From DATGZX01 sp035296965 (GTDB lineage Bacteria > Planctomycetota > Planctomycetia > Gemmatales > Gemmataceae): a stretch of DNA of 64,000 bases. The notes under the pieces were generated by a model that ran no database searches, was not told the origin of the DNA, and saw nothing but the letters and a program-made list of their open reading frames with translations. This document shows, in pieces, positions 36,633-45,911 of the stretch (position 1 is the first letter of the stretch; each line of letters begins with the position of its first letter). The translations under genes were made by a program, and so were the position numbers. The DNA lies in assembly GCA_035296965.1 (NCBI GenBank), contig DATGZX010000326.1, positions 1 through 64,000 of the forward strand. The letters run 5' to 3'.

Positions 36633-36936
36633 GGAATTCCCTCTCAGCAGGGCGCATTTTCGGGCAGTGAAAACGCGACAGTCGCGGCACTTGTTTCCAC
36701 TAGGGCAACGTCTACCTCTCCTGTCCTCCGCGTACGTCGAACATCTTACCAGCCTTCCGACGAAAAAAAATTAGGCCGCGGAGAATTGCATTGATTCGCC
36801 AGGATGGCCGCGCATACTCTCCACAGACATCCGCAGGCTGCTCGGCAGGACGACTGGCCGGTGGGATGCATCCCCTCAGAGGCGCCGGCGCTCTCGTTGG
36901 CCGTCTCGCTTTCCCAGCAACAAAGGAGTGATCCCG
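36633..36936. other. Divergent intergenic region, 304 bases
   Basis: It lies between the haem protein and the Cys-rich peptide gene. No supported gene or repeat was seen. Confidence 0.4.
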
Positions 36937-37113
36937 ATGATTCCCCGCCGTTATCTTGCGCTGATCGCCCTGCTCTCGCTTGTGCTGCCGTCGGGTTGTT
37001 GCTGCTGGCGCGCCCGCTGCTGTCAGCAGCAGTCTTGCTGCAATTCCTGCTGCAAGCCATGCTATGATGACGCACATGGTTACCCATATACGCCCCCGAT
37101 TCCTGTGAAGTAA
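36937..37113 (+). CDS. Small Cys-rich exported peptide (58 aa)
   Basis: The ATG at 36937 has aaggag eight bases upstream, one of the best ribosome-binding sites in the window. After a basic start and a hydrophobic stretch (YLALIALLSLVLPSG) comes a short mature part with four CC pairs among its many Cys (CCCWRARCC, then SCCNSCCKPC). It ends in a Pro/Tyr-rich tail. PSGC could be a poor lipobox. The Cys density suggests metal binding or disulfide cross-linking at the surface, but this is inference. I recognise no family. Confidence 0.65.
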   Translation: MIPRRYLALIALLSLVLPSGCCCWRARCCQQQSCCNSCCKPCYDDAHGYPYTPPIPVK

Positions 37114-37182
37114 GGATGCGTTCGCGGGGGGCTTGGGGCAAAACGTGGCTTGCCGCGGAGGGCCCCCGGGCGCCCGCCAGGG

Positions 37183-38390
37183 TTACGTCCTCTCCCCGGG
37201 GGGCTTTCCCTCTGCGTGGTAGGCGGCTGCCTCTGCGTCACGGTCGTCCCGCACCACGCGTGCGCGCTCCCGGAGAACGTGTGCGAGCAGGCAGTGAAAA
37301 TGATAGCCCGCCAGTTCCCGGCGGACGCTGAAGCGGCCGGTGTTGAACGATCGACTGCCCAGGCCTTTCTGCACATCCTCGCAAATCGCAATGTCCTCCA
37401 GCTGGATTTGATGGGAAACGGCCATGCTCTCGTTGCGAAATTGCGCGTTCGCAGTCGGGCCTTCGTTGGCGAAATAAAAATCAAAGATCACGCGGCACCG
37501 GTCCGGGCCCAGGGGCAGCACCACGTTTGTGTCCATCATTCCCTGGTACATATTGACCATGAAGTTGGGGAAGACCCACCAGTAGTAGGCCATGTCCCCG
37601 GCGCGCACGCTCGCCGCGGAAGTGTCGTCGTTGCCAGCGTCGGGCGCGCGCATTGGACTGCTCTGCACGCTCGTGTTGCCTGCTGTTTCCGTACGATAGC
37701 GCGAATAATCCAGGACGCCAGCCAGGCCGGGATGGATGGTATTTACGTGGTAGCCACCGTCGAGATAGTTGTCGACAAATACCTTCCAGTTGCAGGCAAG
37801 TGTGTACTCCCGGCGTTGTACAAAGTGCAGTCTCTCGATGGCCAGCGCCCCTGTCCGTTGGGGTAACGGCGCCAGGAAGTCACTCAGAGAAGTAAACGCC
37901 GCCGCCTGGGCTGCCACCTCCGGCCGGACCCAGACCAGCGGCCCCCACGTATCTACCGGCAACGGCACCAGGCCTTGATCTTCGCGGCAAAAATCGGCGA
38001 CCCCGTCGAACTCCGGCGTGCCGCGCAGCCGGCCGGCCAGGTCGTAAGTCCAGCCATGATACCGGTAGCGCAGCCGGCTGACCTTCCCTGCCGTTCACGC
38101 GCGACGCGGGCTGCGCGATGCCGGCAAACATTAGAAAATGCCCGGAGCGTCCGTTCCTGATCGCGCACCACCAGGATTGGTTCTCCCGCAACGTCTTCCG
38201 TGACGAAAGAGCCGGGCTCGGCCAATTGATCGAGGCGGCCTATTTGCTGCCAGGTGCCGGCAAAAACCGAGCTGCGCTCCGCGGCATGGACTTCGGGATC
38301 AAAGTACCAAACGCTGGGAATGGTGCGTGCCTCCGCCAGGGGCAGATTCGGATCGAATAGCTCGATCTTCTCTAGCAAGCTAAGCGCCAT
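37183..38390 (-). pseudogene. Rieske-type aromatic-ring hydroxylating oxygenase alpha subunit, frameshifted
   Basis: Two overlapping frames make one Rieske oxygenase of about 400 residues. The first (start 38390) ends after SNVCRHRAARVARERQG, which holds the first CxH ligand pair. From about 38080 the protein continues in another frame as RLRYRYHGWTYDLAGRLRG and on to LACNWKVFVDNYLDGGYHVN, the catalytic-domain signature, ending at 37183. The normal second ligand motif is CxYHGW; here the Cys is Tyr (RYRYHGW). A frameshift plus loss of a cluster ligand argues for true decay, not a sequencing slip. The original enzyme would have oxygenated an unknown substrate with a [2Fe-2S] cluster. Confidence 0.8.
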
Positions 38391-38453
38391 GAACAGCTCC
38401 CCTCTCGTCCATCGAGTTGGATCGGGTCAATGGAGGGTGCAGCCCTATCTCGG

Positions 38454-38536
38454 TGTAAAATGGTCACCAGCAATCATGCAGCGGGCAACCGTCACTGCAG
38501 TCGCTGACTGCGCCTCCAATACGTCGCCATTTTACA
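38454..38536. repeat. Spaced 10-base inverted repeat upstream of the YbaK gene
   Basis: tgtaaaatgg (38454-38463) and ccattttaca (38527-38536) are perfect inverted copies 63 bases apart in the region between the Rieske pseudogene and the deacylase gene. It may be a binding site pair or chance. Confidence 0.3.
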
Positions 38537-38549
38537 TCAAGGTGATTGA

Positions 38550-39035
38550 ATGACACCGAGTGTTTTTGATCGGCTTCGCCATTCACTGCAGGAGAACGGA
38601 GCGACCTTCAGCGTCCGGCATCACGAGCCGGTTTATACGAGCGAGCAGGCCGCGGAGGTGCGCGGGACGACGCTGGCCAGCGGCGCCAAGGCACTCGTCG
38701 TGAAGGCGGGCGAGCGTTTTGTCCTGCTGGTGGTGCCGGCAGACCGCAAGCTGAGCAGCCGAAAAGTCAAAGAGGCGCTCGGTTCGAAGGCGTTGCGCTT
38801 CGCCACGGCCGAAGAGGTAGAGCAATTTACAGGACTTCAACCCGGTTCCATCCCGCCGTTCGGCAGCCTCTTTGGTCTGCCAACCTATTGCGACCCTGCC
38901 CTGGGGGACAACGCTTCCATCAACTTTAACGCCGGCGACCATTCCATCTCGATGAACATGACCTTCCCGGATTACGCAAAAACGGAGAGACCGACGCTCG
39001 GCCCGCTGGCGGCGCCACCGGAGCCGGGCAGTTAG
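38550..39035 (+). CDS. YbaK/ProX-type aminoacyl-tRNA deacylase
   Basis: The 161-residue protein has the YbaK fold pattern: TFSVRHHEPVYTSEQAAEV, then GAKALVVKAGERFVLLVVPA with the catalytic-type Lys, KLSSRKVKEAL, and GSIPPFGSLFGLPTYCD. The family hydrolyses mischarged tRNAs (for example Cys- or Ala-tRNAPro). The exact substrate cannot be told from the sequence. The ATG has aaggtg upstream. It is a single gene between the oxygenase pseudogene and a reverse-strand cluster. Confidence 0.85.
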   Translation: MTPSVFDRLRHSLQENGATFSVRHHEPVYTSEQAAEVRGTTLASGAKALVVKAGERFVLLVVPADRKLSSRKVKEALGSKALRFATAEEVEQFTGLQPGSIPPFGSLFGLPTYCDPALGDNASINFNAGDHSISMNMTFPDYAKTERPTLGPLAAPPEPGS

Positions 39036-39070
39036 AACAGAAGGATTGCTGAACCCCGCCTGCAAATGGC

Positions 39071-40630
39071 CTAATTGCCGAACAGGAAGATGGTCGCTGT
39101 TATGACAAGTCCGTTGTTAAGCCCATGGGCCACCATTCCAGGCACGAGGGTACCGCGCCACTCGCGGACCAGATTGAATCCAAACGCAAGCGCCATGAGC
39201 ACCGGGACTGCCAGGAGCCCCTGCGGATGGATGACCGCGAAAATGAAACTGACGACCATGCAACTGAGGAACATGCTCAGGAAGAAGCCCAGCCTGGCAG
39301 TGGCCTCCCGCAAATGGCGATAGAGAACGCCTCGGAACATTGTCTCTTCAACAAGTGGCGCGACAATGCAGGCGAGCACATAGATTTGCAGTCGAGTCCA
39401 CCAATCCGAATTGATGAGCACGAACACGATCGGGTGGGCAGCCGGAGCAGTCTTGGGGCTGAATTCATCCGGTGCGCCGCCGAACAGTTGCTGAACGCCT
39501 CCCGCCAGCACCATAAGCATGATCATGATCAGAACGCCGACGGCGAGTATGGGAAGAGTCATTGCATAACCGCCGACCCCAATCACCGGCTCAAGCGCGG
39601 GCCGCCGGCCCAGGTTGAAGCCGACATCCTCACGTACTTGTTTCCACGATACGCCTCGTAGAACCGGCCAGGCCAGAGCCAGCACCAGGCTCAGGATTGC
39701 TGCACCCGTACTGATAGTCAACATCCATTCCCTTGCGGCAGGCACCACCATCGAACCGAAATTGATGGCGGAAAAGATGAATAGGTAGAGTGCGAAACTT
39801 TCTGCGTAGACGCCTCCACGCGCCCCACCGGGATGAATGCCGGTTCGCAGACGGCCGCTCAAAAGGAAGATGAGAAATACGACGAGCCCAACGAAACCAA
39901 GAAAACCTACCGGTAGCGCCAAGAAGAAGGTGGCGATCACTGCGATGAAGGTCCGCGTTGCTGAGTCCAGGATCGCCTGACGCGTAGCAGGATCTGGGCC
40001 CTTTGCTGGGGCTAAAGCAAGCTTGCCAAGCCAACCCAGTTCAGCTTCTAGAAGCGCGCGGTCCTTCTCGGACAGGGACGATGCCTTCATGTCGCCGTCC
40101 TCGTAGTCCCTGTAGAGATTGCCTAGAACCTCGAGAAGACGCTTCTGGTCCGGAGTCAGTACTTCACCTGATTGCTTGAGTTTCTCCTTGTGTTCGTCGA
40201 GTCTCTTCTGGAGATTCTCGAGTTGTTTCCCAGCCTCTGCTGGTCCTTCCAATTCGCCTGCCAATACGACGAAGGCCAAGCGTTGGTCCACGCTCCCAGT
40301 ATTGAGGGATTGGAGGGACGTGTACACACTGGTACCCTGCGATGTTAAGTGAGCCAAGCCAACAACATACTTAGCCTGAAGGCTCATCACCAAGAAGCCC
40401 ATGTCCTTGGCGTGCGTCGACTCATCCTCCGGCGGTTCCATGCTGCTGATCACGATGCGCACAACGAAAATCAGGCAGACGAGCGTTACGATCGCGATCC
40501 AGGCAACGACTGGGTGCCCAATTTTCTTGGGCTCGACAAGGATGACATCCGGCGGCGGCGCGAGTTCGTCTGGTGCGATGGGGCGGTCCTCGGGGGAACC
40601 TGGAGAAAGGGCATCATCAAAGTCGTGCAT
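39071..40630 (-). CDS. CPBP-family intramembrane glutamic endopeptidase with extended N-terminus
   Basis: This 519-residue membrane protein has a first membrane segment at about residues 40-63. A long soluble, partly coiled-coil region rich in Leu/Lys/Glu follows (about 80-220, KQLENLQKRLDEHKEKLKQ). At least seven more hydrophobic segments come next. The CPBP motifs are near the end: EETMFRG (EExxxR), FAVIHPQG and HGLNN. These intramembrane proteases are related to Rce1, and in bacteria many have unknown targets. The coiled-coil insert after the first segment is unusual for the family. It is the last gene of a reverse-strand cluster (protease fusion, phosphoesterase, CPBP). Confidence 0.82.
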   Translation of the reverse strand: MHDFDDALSPGSPEDRPIAPDELAPPPDVILVEPKKIGHPVVAWIAIVTLVCLIFVVRIVISSMEPPEDESTHAKDMGFLVMSLQAKYVVGLAHLTSQGTSVYTSLQSLNTGSVDQRLAFVVLAGELEGPAEAGKQLENLQKRLDEHKEKLKQSGEVLTPDQKRLLEVLGNLYRDYEDGDMKASSLSEKDRALLEAELGWLGKLALAPAKGPDPATRQAILDSATRTFIAVIATFFLALPVGFLGFVGLVVFLIFLLSGRLRTGIHPGGARGGVYAESFALYLFIFSAINFGSMVVPAAREWMLTISTGAAILSLVLALAWPVLRGVSWKQVREDVGFNLGRRPALEPVIGVGGYAMTLPILAVGVLIMIMLMVLAGGVQQLFGGAPDEFSPKTAPAAHPIVFVLINSDWWTRLQIYVLACIVAPLVEETMFRGVLYRHLREATARLGFFLSMFLSCMVVSFIFAVIHPQGLLAVPVLMALAFGFNLVREWRGTLVPGMVAHGLNNGLVITATIFLFGN

Positions 40631-40689
40631 GAAACGCGCCTCGAGACGAAGCAGCAACGCCGGGAAATTCAGAACCAGAGTTCTTTGTA

Positions 40690-41511
40690 TCAGCCCGTCT
40701 TGACTTCCACAAAGGTGCGTTCGACTTTTCCGTCCTTGGCATGGCAGAGGAAATAGCCCTTCTCCTTGGTGCCGTCATGGTTCTGCCGGCGAAAGGAACA
40801 ACAGCGGTTGGTAGTCAACGTGACCTTCCCCACATGCCGCTCCGTGGAGCCGTGCCAATGTCCGTTGAAGACAGCCTGGAGATTGTGCTCTTTGAAGCGG
40901 TCCAGGAGCTGGCTGGCATTCTTGGGCCGGCCGATGACCCAGGGGCCAAGCGGGAAATGCGTGAAGAGAATGGTCGGCCGCTTCTTGTCCAGTTTGGGAA
41001 GGCTTTCGTCTAGCCAGTGGAACGTGGTAGACGGTATGGAAGTATTAGTGGATTTCAGACCTTCGGTCGTGTCGAGCCCCACGAATTGCCAGCCGCGGTG
41101 CTCGAACTGGTAATTAATCGAACGAGGGATCAACTCCTCAAAAGCCTTGCGATCTTCCTGCGTCCGGTAGTCGTGGTTGCCGACAACGTAGTAAGTCGGT
41201 TTATCGAGTCCTTTGAAGATGTCGCGTACGGCGGCGATTTGCTTGGGGAGACCGTTTTCCGCCAAGTCGCCAACGAGCAGACAGAAGTCGATCTTCTCCT
41301 TATGCCCTTTCAATTGCTGCATAACCCCTTCTAGCCATTTGCCGCAGCCTCGATCGAGATAATGGACGTCGTTCACGACGAGGAAGTGAAAATCTTCTGC
41401 CTTGCTTCCCTCCGCCGCATCCGTACTGCCGGGCCAAAGGCCAGCGCCTAGAAGCGTGCCGACGCTTAGGCGGAGCATTTGCCGTCGATTCAGTTTCTTG
41501 ATTCGTCTCAT
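40690..41511 (-). CDS. Exported calcineurin-like metallophosphoesterase
   Basis: The 273-residue protein has the five metal-binding blocks of the family: NDVHY (DxH), VGDLAEN, VGNHDY, ILFTHFP and GHWHGS. The N-terminus MRRIKKLNRRQMLRLSVGT carries a Tat-like RR motif and a hydrophobic segment, so it is likely exported folded. The substrate is unknown; the nearest shapes are phosphodiesterases or nucleotidases. The start at 41511 is preferred to one ten codons earlier because it places the Tat motif near the N-terminus. It lies 33 bases after the stop of the protease fusion and shares its strand. Confidence 0.85.
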   Translation of the reverse strand: MRRIKKLNRRQMLRLSVGTLLGAGLWPGSTDAAEGSKAEDFHFLVVNDVHYLDRGCGKWLEGVMQQLKGHKEKIDFCLLVGDLAENGLPKQIAAVRDIFKGLDKPTYYVVGNHDYRTQEDRKAFEELIPRSINYQFEHRGWQFVGLDTTEGLKSTNTSIPSTTFHWLDESLPKLDKKRPTILFTHFPLGPWVIGRPKNASQLLDRFKEHNLQAVFNGHWHGSTERHVGKVTLTTNRCCSFRRQNHDGTKEKGYFLCHAKDGKVERTFVEVKTG

Positions 41512-41544
41512 GCCGCAATTCTCTTGGGCTGACGATCTCATGCC

Positions 41545-43770
41545 TCAGCGTTCCGGTCTGGTAAGCACACGACGAAAATCGATCACGCGCTCCAGAATGA
41601 CGCCGTCGGGGCGATGCTCCAGTATCCAATCAACGTCTTCCAAAGCTCCGCGGCGATTGCCGTCCTGAAATCGAGCCGCGGCACGCATCAGGCGGTCGTC
41701 GCTGGCCTCAGGTGCGACGGCCAGGATCGCATCGAGATAACGCAGGGCCCCCTTCACATCGCCGTCCTCGCGCGTGGTGCCCATCAGGTTATGGAGCATA
41801 CGAACGATGACGAGCTTCTTGCCGACGGCAGCGAGCTGCTCATCCTTGGCAGGCTCGCCGGTCACAAGCTTCACGCGCCGCCGTGCATCCGCTTCGCTCA
41901 ATGCCTGGCCGCCTTCGAACACGTCGATCAGCTGCGGCTCCCCTTTCGGTGGGATGTGCCTGACAAAGAAGTGGCCGGGTAGACCGACTCCTACGACCTT
42001 CAGGCCGATGCGCCGAGCAAGTTCCATGTACAGAACGCTCAGTGTGATTGGGATGCCTTCGCGATCGTCGATTACTTCGTTGAGGTAACTATTCGCCCGG
42101 CTGTAATAGTCTGTGCGGCTGCCGTGGAAACCATGTTCTTCGAAAAAGTATTTGTTCAGGGCGGCAAGCTTGGCCTTCTCGTTTGCATCCTTGGGGATAG
42201 CGGCATTCAGTTCCCTGGCCATGCTATCGATGTCTCGGCGATAGGCCTCGACATCCAACTCATCGTTATCCAGCTTCGCTACCAACAGAGCGGCATGAAC
42301 GAGATCGATCGCCTCGTCTTTGGATTGGAGCACATGCAGCAGGTCCGCCTGTGTCCGCTTTTGATGAACAGCCAGAGCCAGTTCGCGAAGCTGGGCCGCT
42401 TGCTGGTCGAGCCGCTGCGCGCGCTCGCGCAATACGGCAATGCTCGCCGCCGCCTCCGGGGTCAGTGCGTCGATAAGCTCCGCCTGCGCTGGCTCTTGCG
42501 GCGCGCCCTTGGCGATTGTTCGATCGATGCGCTCGACCAGTTGGGCCGAGAGGCGAGCTCCCCGGATTTGTTTCGCCACCTGGAAGTCCTTGAACTCGGC
42601 GCGGGTTTCGCGGAACTTAGCCAGGCCGACCTGGCCTTCGGTAAGCCCGGTATCTTTCGATTCCGCCACCAGGTGGTCGTTGACGTAACAGCGTATCCTT
42701 TCCTTTTCGAGCCGGACCTTGAGCGTGTTCCAATCTCCCGGCCGATAGTAGGCACTCGGTTCCTGTTTAAGGATCTTCCAGGTAAAGACATCCGGGCCAT
42801 CGAAACGTGTGAGGCGCAGCTTGCCCGCGCTGGGATAGAACCCATAATGCTTGTCGCCGCCGTCTGCGTAAAACACCAGCCCGGCTGCCCCGGCTTCGTC
42901 GTCGAGCTTCACGGTCACCGCCACCTCATAGGGCACAGGCGGTGTGGCTTGGCGCGACAGACACAGCGACCTGCCGCCGAAGCCGGTGCCCAGGCCTTCC
43001 GCCACAATCCTGCCGGCCCGTTGCCTCCAGCGGGCGTCGAACACCGTTTTCCACTCGGCGGAGTCGAGCATGCCGATGGTGAGCCAGCGCGACATGGGAA
43101 TCGGATTTGGCTTTTTGATCAGAGGCTTGAGCAAATTGATAGGCACGGCAAAGCCCACGTTTTGCGACAGCAGCGATTTCATCGTCAGGATGCCGTGCAC
43201 TTTTCCGTACATGTCCAGGAGGGGGCCGCCGCTGTTGCCCGGCTCGATGGGAATGGCCAATTGAATCATGGGCCGGCCGTCGATCTCACGTTTGGCCGAG
43301 GACACGACGCCGGAGACGACACTATGCGTCAACCCGAGCGGGTTGCCGACGGCGACAATCGCTTGACCGTCCTTCAAGCGGTCCGAGTCAGCCAGTTCCA
43401 AGGGAACGAGGTTCTTGGCATCGATGCGAATCACCGCCAGGTCCAGCGCGCGCTCGGAAGCATGCACGGAAGTGACGTCGTACGTCTTGCCGTCGGCCAG
43501 TTGTACCTTGATCGGCCGGGCTTCGCCGAGAACGTGAAAATTGGTGGCGATCAGGCCGTCTGCAGCAATGACAAATCCTGTGCCCAAACCCTGGCGCTTG
43601 CCGTCACGGCCGCTGAACGTAACCACCACGACCGACTTCCGGGCCGTCTCGGCGACTTGCTCCACGGATTTGGCCGGCTGCGCGGATTCAGCCGTTGCTC
43701 CGGCACGCGCCCATGCGGGCATGATGATGAATAAGGCGAAGACAAGAGCATGCAGACCACTACGCGGCAT
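41545..43770 (-). CDS. Exported trypsin-like protease / DUF1080-like / SirB1 transglutaminase-like fusion
   Basis: This 741-residue protein has a signal peptide (HALVFALFIIMPAWARA). An HtrA-like S1C protease domain follows (residues about 35-215) with His 79 (ATNFHVLG), Asp 110 (RALDLAVIR) and Ser 180 (GNSGGPL). A concanavalin-like domain of the DUF1080/3-keto-disaccharide-hydrolase type lies at about 235-400 (GAAGLVFYADGGDKHYGFY, RPGDWNTLKVRLE). A helical linker and a C-terminal SirB1/transglutaminase-core-like region (about 520-741, LNEVIDDREGIPITLSVLY, GVGLPGHFFVRH) complete it. No PDZ domain is seen. The three-part combination suggests a periplasmic enzyme that recognises carbohydrate and cuts protein, but that is inference. 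It heads a three-gene reverse cluster. Confidence 0.82.
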   Translation of the reverse strand: MPRSGLHALVFALFIIMPAWARAGATAESAQPAKSVEQVAETARKSVVVVTFSGRDGKRQGLGTGFVIAADGLIATNFHVLGEARPIKVQLADGKTYDVTSVHASERALDLAVIRIDAKNLVPLELADSDRLKDGQAIVAVGNPLGLTHSVVSGVVSSAKREIDGRPMIQLAIPIEPGNSGGPLLDMYGKVHGILTMKSLLSQNVGFAVPINLLKPLIKKPNPIPMSRWLTIGMLDSAEWKTVFDARWRQRAGRIVAEGLGTGFGGRSLCLSRQATPPVPYEVAVTVKLDDEAGAAGLVFYADGGDKHYGFYPSAGKLRLTRFDGPDVFTWKILKQEPSAYYRPGDWNTLKVRLEKERIRCYVNDHLVAESKDTGLTEGQVGLAKFRETRAEFKDFQVAKQIRGARLSAQLVERIDRTIAKGAPQEPAQAELIDALTPEAAASIAVLRERAQRLDQQAAQLRELALAVHQKRTQADLLHVLQSKDEAIDLVHAALLVAKLDNDELDVEAYRRDIDSMARELNAAIPKDANEKAKLAALNKYFFEEHGFHGSRTDYYSRANSYLNEVIDDREGIPITLSVLYMELARRIGLKVVGVGLPGHFFVRHIPPKGEPQLIDVFEGGQALSEADARRRVKLVTGEPAKDEQLAAVGKKLVIVRMLHNLMGTTREDGDVKGALRYLDAILAVAPEASDDRLMRAAARFQDGNRRGALEDVDWILEHRPDGVILERVIDFRRVLTRPER

Positions 43771-43897
43771 GAAAAGACTCCGCAAACACTCAGCCGGAAG
43801 AACGCATCCCTTCGAGGCGTGCCAGATGGAACCACGAGGCGATCATGCTATTGTGACTTTAGCCGAGACAAAAAGCTATGCTGGGTCTGCGAGCTCG

Positions 43898-44050
43898 ATG
43901 AAGCTCAAGAAAGCCTGGAACAAGCTGCTGGTCAAGAATGCCAACTGGTTTGGCGGCTTTGGCTACTCGATCCGGCTTGGCGATCCGGATAGAGTGTTGA
44001 AATACGCACGGCGGCCGCAGTGGTCCGTGTTCATCCACCGCACGCCTTGA
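43898..44050 (+). CDS. Possible small basic protein (50 aa)
   Basis: A short frame from ATG 43898 reads MKLKKAWNKLLVKNANWFGG, then FGYSIRLGDPDRVLKYARRP, to a stop at 44050. The sequence looks protein-like (aromatic and basic, no low complexity), but the upstream site is weak and no family is recognised. The frame is open further upstream to 43541, overlapping the protease gene on the other strand. It could be the tail of a lost gene. Confidence 0.35.
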   Translation: MKLKKAWNKLLVKNANWFGGFGYSIRLGDPDRVLKYARRPQWSVFIHRTP

Positions 44051-44126
44051 TGAATGGAACGGACCCTGTCCGTGCGCTGAATCGATGGCCGCGCCGGATG
44101 CCTGCTGCGGTCATCGCAAAGGCCCG

Positions 44127-45911
44127 CTACTTCATCCTCAAGAAACCAAACGACGCGAACAAAGCGTACGTGTCCAGGCCGCCAAAATCGACCGGCAAGA
44201 TCAGCGAGGCGCGCGTTTCGCTGCGGAAACAGTTGCCGTCGTCGGTGACCACCGAGACGTTCGGAAAGAGATGTTGTGTCACTTCGTACGCATTGGGAAC
44301 ATTGCTCACATCGAACTTTGCTTCCGTTGCGAAACTCTCCACGAGGCCTCCAATCAGCGGCGCCAGTGAAAGAAATTGTCTGATCGTGGGGCTGGGATCG
44401 GAAACCGAGATGGAAACGAATTCCTTGGGCAACTGGTCGAGCGTTGCCTGCATGCGCGGGTCGGCCTGCCAGGACGGCAGTGCCTTCGTGGCCCGCAGAA
44501 TGAACCCATGCACGGCCTGGGGGAAATAGCTGAGAGCTATCCAGTCCTCATGGATGGCAAACGTGGGCACAAAAAGAAAGCCCTGTTGACGCACATGAAC
44601 CTCATACGTTTGCACGCCTTGATAAGCTCCCTTGCGCACGCGGACTTCCACGTTGACAAGTTTGCCCAGCGTCTTGGCAAGCTGTTCGAGCGCCGCCGTC
44701 AGTTTTTTGGCATCCTTGACCTTAAAGAGATAGGTTTGCCCGAACACGAATGGTCCCTCCGCGCTTGCGGTGTATTGCACAAACCGGGAGCCGAGAGCGC
44801 CGAGCAGATCGTCGCGGAGATTGATGCCGAGAAAGTTATCCGCAAGCTTGAGATAGTCTTTGACGTGAGGTGCGCTGTCAGGTGAGAACAGCGCGACCAC
44901 GCTTTCGGCAACCTTCAGGCTGGCGTCGTAGAAAAGGCCCGGATCGAAGTTGGTGGCCGACCAGCTTAGAGCGTCCGGCGGGATGGGAGGCAGCTCGGCC
45001 AATCGAAACGGCTTGCTGCTGAGGGCCAGAAGAAGACCTCGGCGCGGCTGCGGCGCTTCGAGTTCCGAGAGCGTACGCTCGGCCGCTCCGGCGAATCCCG
45101 AATAGAACGTCCAGCTCTTGAGGTCGTCCAGGCCTACGTCCGTAATCAGTTTGGAGACTTCCTTGCTGCGCGATTTGGCGATCCGAACCAAGGCCGCGAC
45201 GTCGACAAACGCGCGGGCGCCGGTCTCGAAGCCGTTGAATCCTTGAACTCTCTTGAAAAGCGGGTTTTCAGGAAGATGCTTGGTCGCATCGAGCATGCGC
45301 CGGATGGCTGCGTCCGGCTGGTCCGTGCCGACGCTGATCACCGCATGCTTGCCCTCTACCCACCAGCTGGCATGAACCGGCCCCATGTTCAAATAATGCA
45401 CGGCCCGGCCAGCAACTTTGAGTTCCTTGGCATCGATGTCTGCCAGGCTGGTCAGCAAATGAAGCGTCCCGAAGAGCGGCGCCGCGGTCGGCCCGGCGTC
45501 GGGCACGATGAGCATCAGCTGGGCGGCCGGCGGCTCGAGGCTGCGCACCTCGACGCCGATGATGACGCCATGCTTGGCAAGGAGCGGCAGCAACTTGGGA
45601 GCTTCCGTCGCATCGACCTGGATCTGCTGCAAGCGGGCGGGCGGCACGCCTTTCAGCAGCTGACCGGAGGTCAGCAACGAGCCGGAGTAATCCTGCAATT
45701 GGGTCACAACGGCGGAGAGGAATTTGCCCGTGTCTCCTTGCAGCATTTTCCCCAGGGCAGTCTGCAAATAGGCGGCCCGATGCGCATCGACGCCGTCCCA
45801 GCGAGCGTACACCTGGGTGCCGGCCGGCAACAAGTTCTCCGGTATGTCCTGAGCCCTGGCCAGTCCTGAGGCGGTGCACAGGAAAAGAACCAGCGTGCTG
45901 CGCAGAAACAT
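44127..45911 (-). CDS. Large exported protein of unknown function (594 aa)
   Basis: The ATG at 45911 has aaggag six bases upstream and begins a clear signal peptide (MFLRSTLVLFLCTASGLARA). The longer frame (46007) would hide it. The mature part alternates hydrophobic strands and helices; segments such as DGVDAHRAAYLQTALGKMLQ and LFKVKDAKKLTAALEQLAKT resemble planctomycete DUF3352-like periplasmic proteins. That likeness is from memory and weak. No catalytic motif is visible and no membrane segment follows the signal. It is a single gene, divergent from the creatininase gene, with a 275-base gap between them that shows no supported element. Confidence 0.6.
   Translation of the reverse strand: MFLRSTLVLFLCTASGLARAQDIPENLLPAGTQVYARWDGVDAHRAAYLQTALGKMLQGDTGKFLSAVVTQLQDYSGSLLTSGQLLKGVPPARLQQIQVDATEAPKLLPLLAKHGVIIGVEVRSLEPPAAQLMLIVPDAGPTAAPLFGTLHLLTSLADIDAKELKVAGRAVHYLNMGPVHASWWVEGKHAVISVGTDQPDAAIRRMLDATKHLPENPLFKRVQGFNGFETGARAFVDVAALVRIAKSRSKEVSKLITDVGLDDLKSWTFYSGFAGAAERTLSELEAPQPRRGLLLALSSKPFRLAELPPIPPDALSWSATNFDPGLFYDASLKVAESVVALFSPDSAPHVKDYLKLADNFLGINLRDDLLGALGSRFVQYTASAEGPFVFGQTYLFKVKDAKKLTAALEQLAKTLGKLVNVEVRVRKGAYQGVQTYEVHVRQQGFLFVPTFAIHEDWIALSYFPQAVHGFILRATKALPSWQADPRMQATLDQLPKEFVSISVSDPSPTIRQFLSLAPLIGGLVESFATEAKFDVSNVPNAYEVTQHLFPNVSVVTDDGNCFRSETRASLILPVDFGGLDTYALFASFGFLRMK

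Noticed and set aside
42124..43734. A 536-codon plus-strand frame opposite the protease fusion
   Set aside because: It is a GC-rich antisense shadow; all protease, sugar-binding and transglutaminase motifs are on the minus strand.
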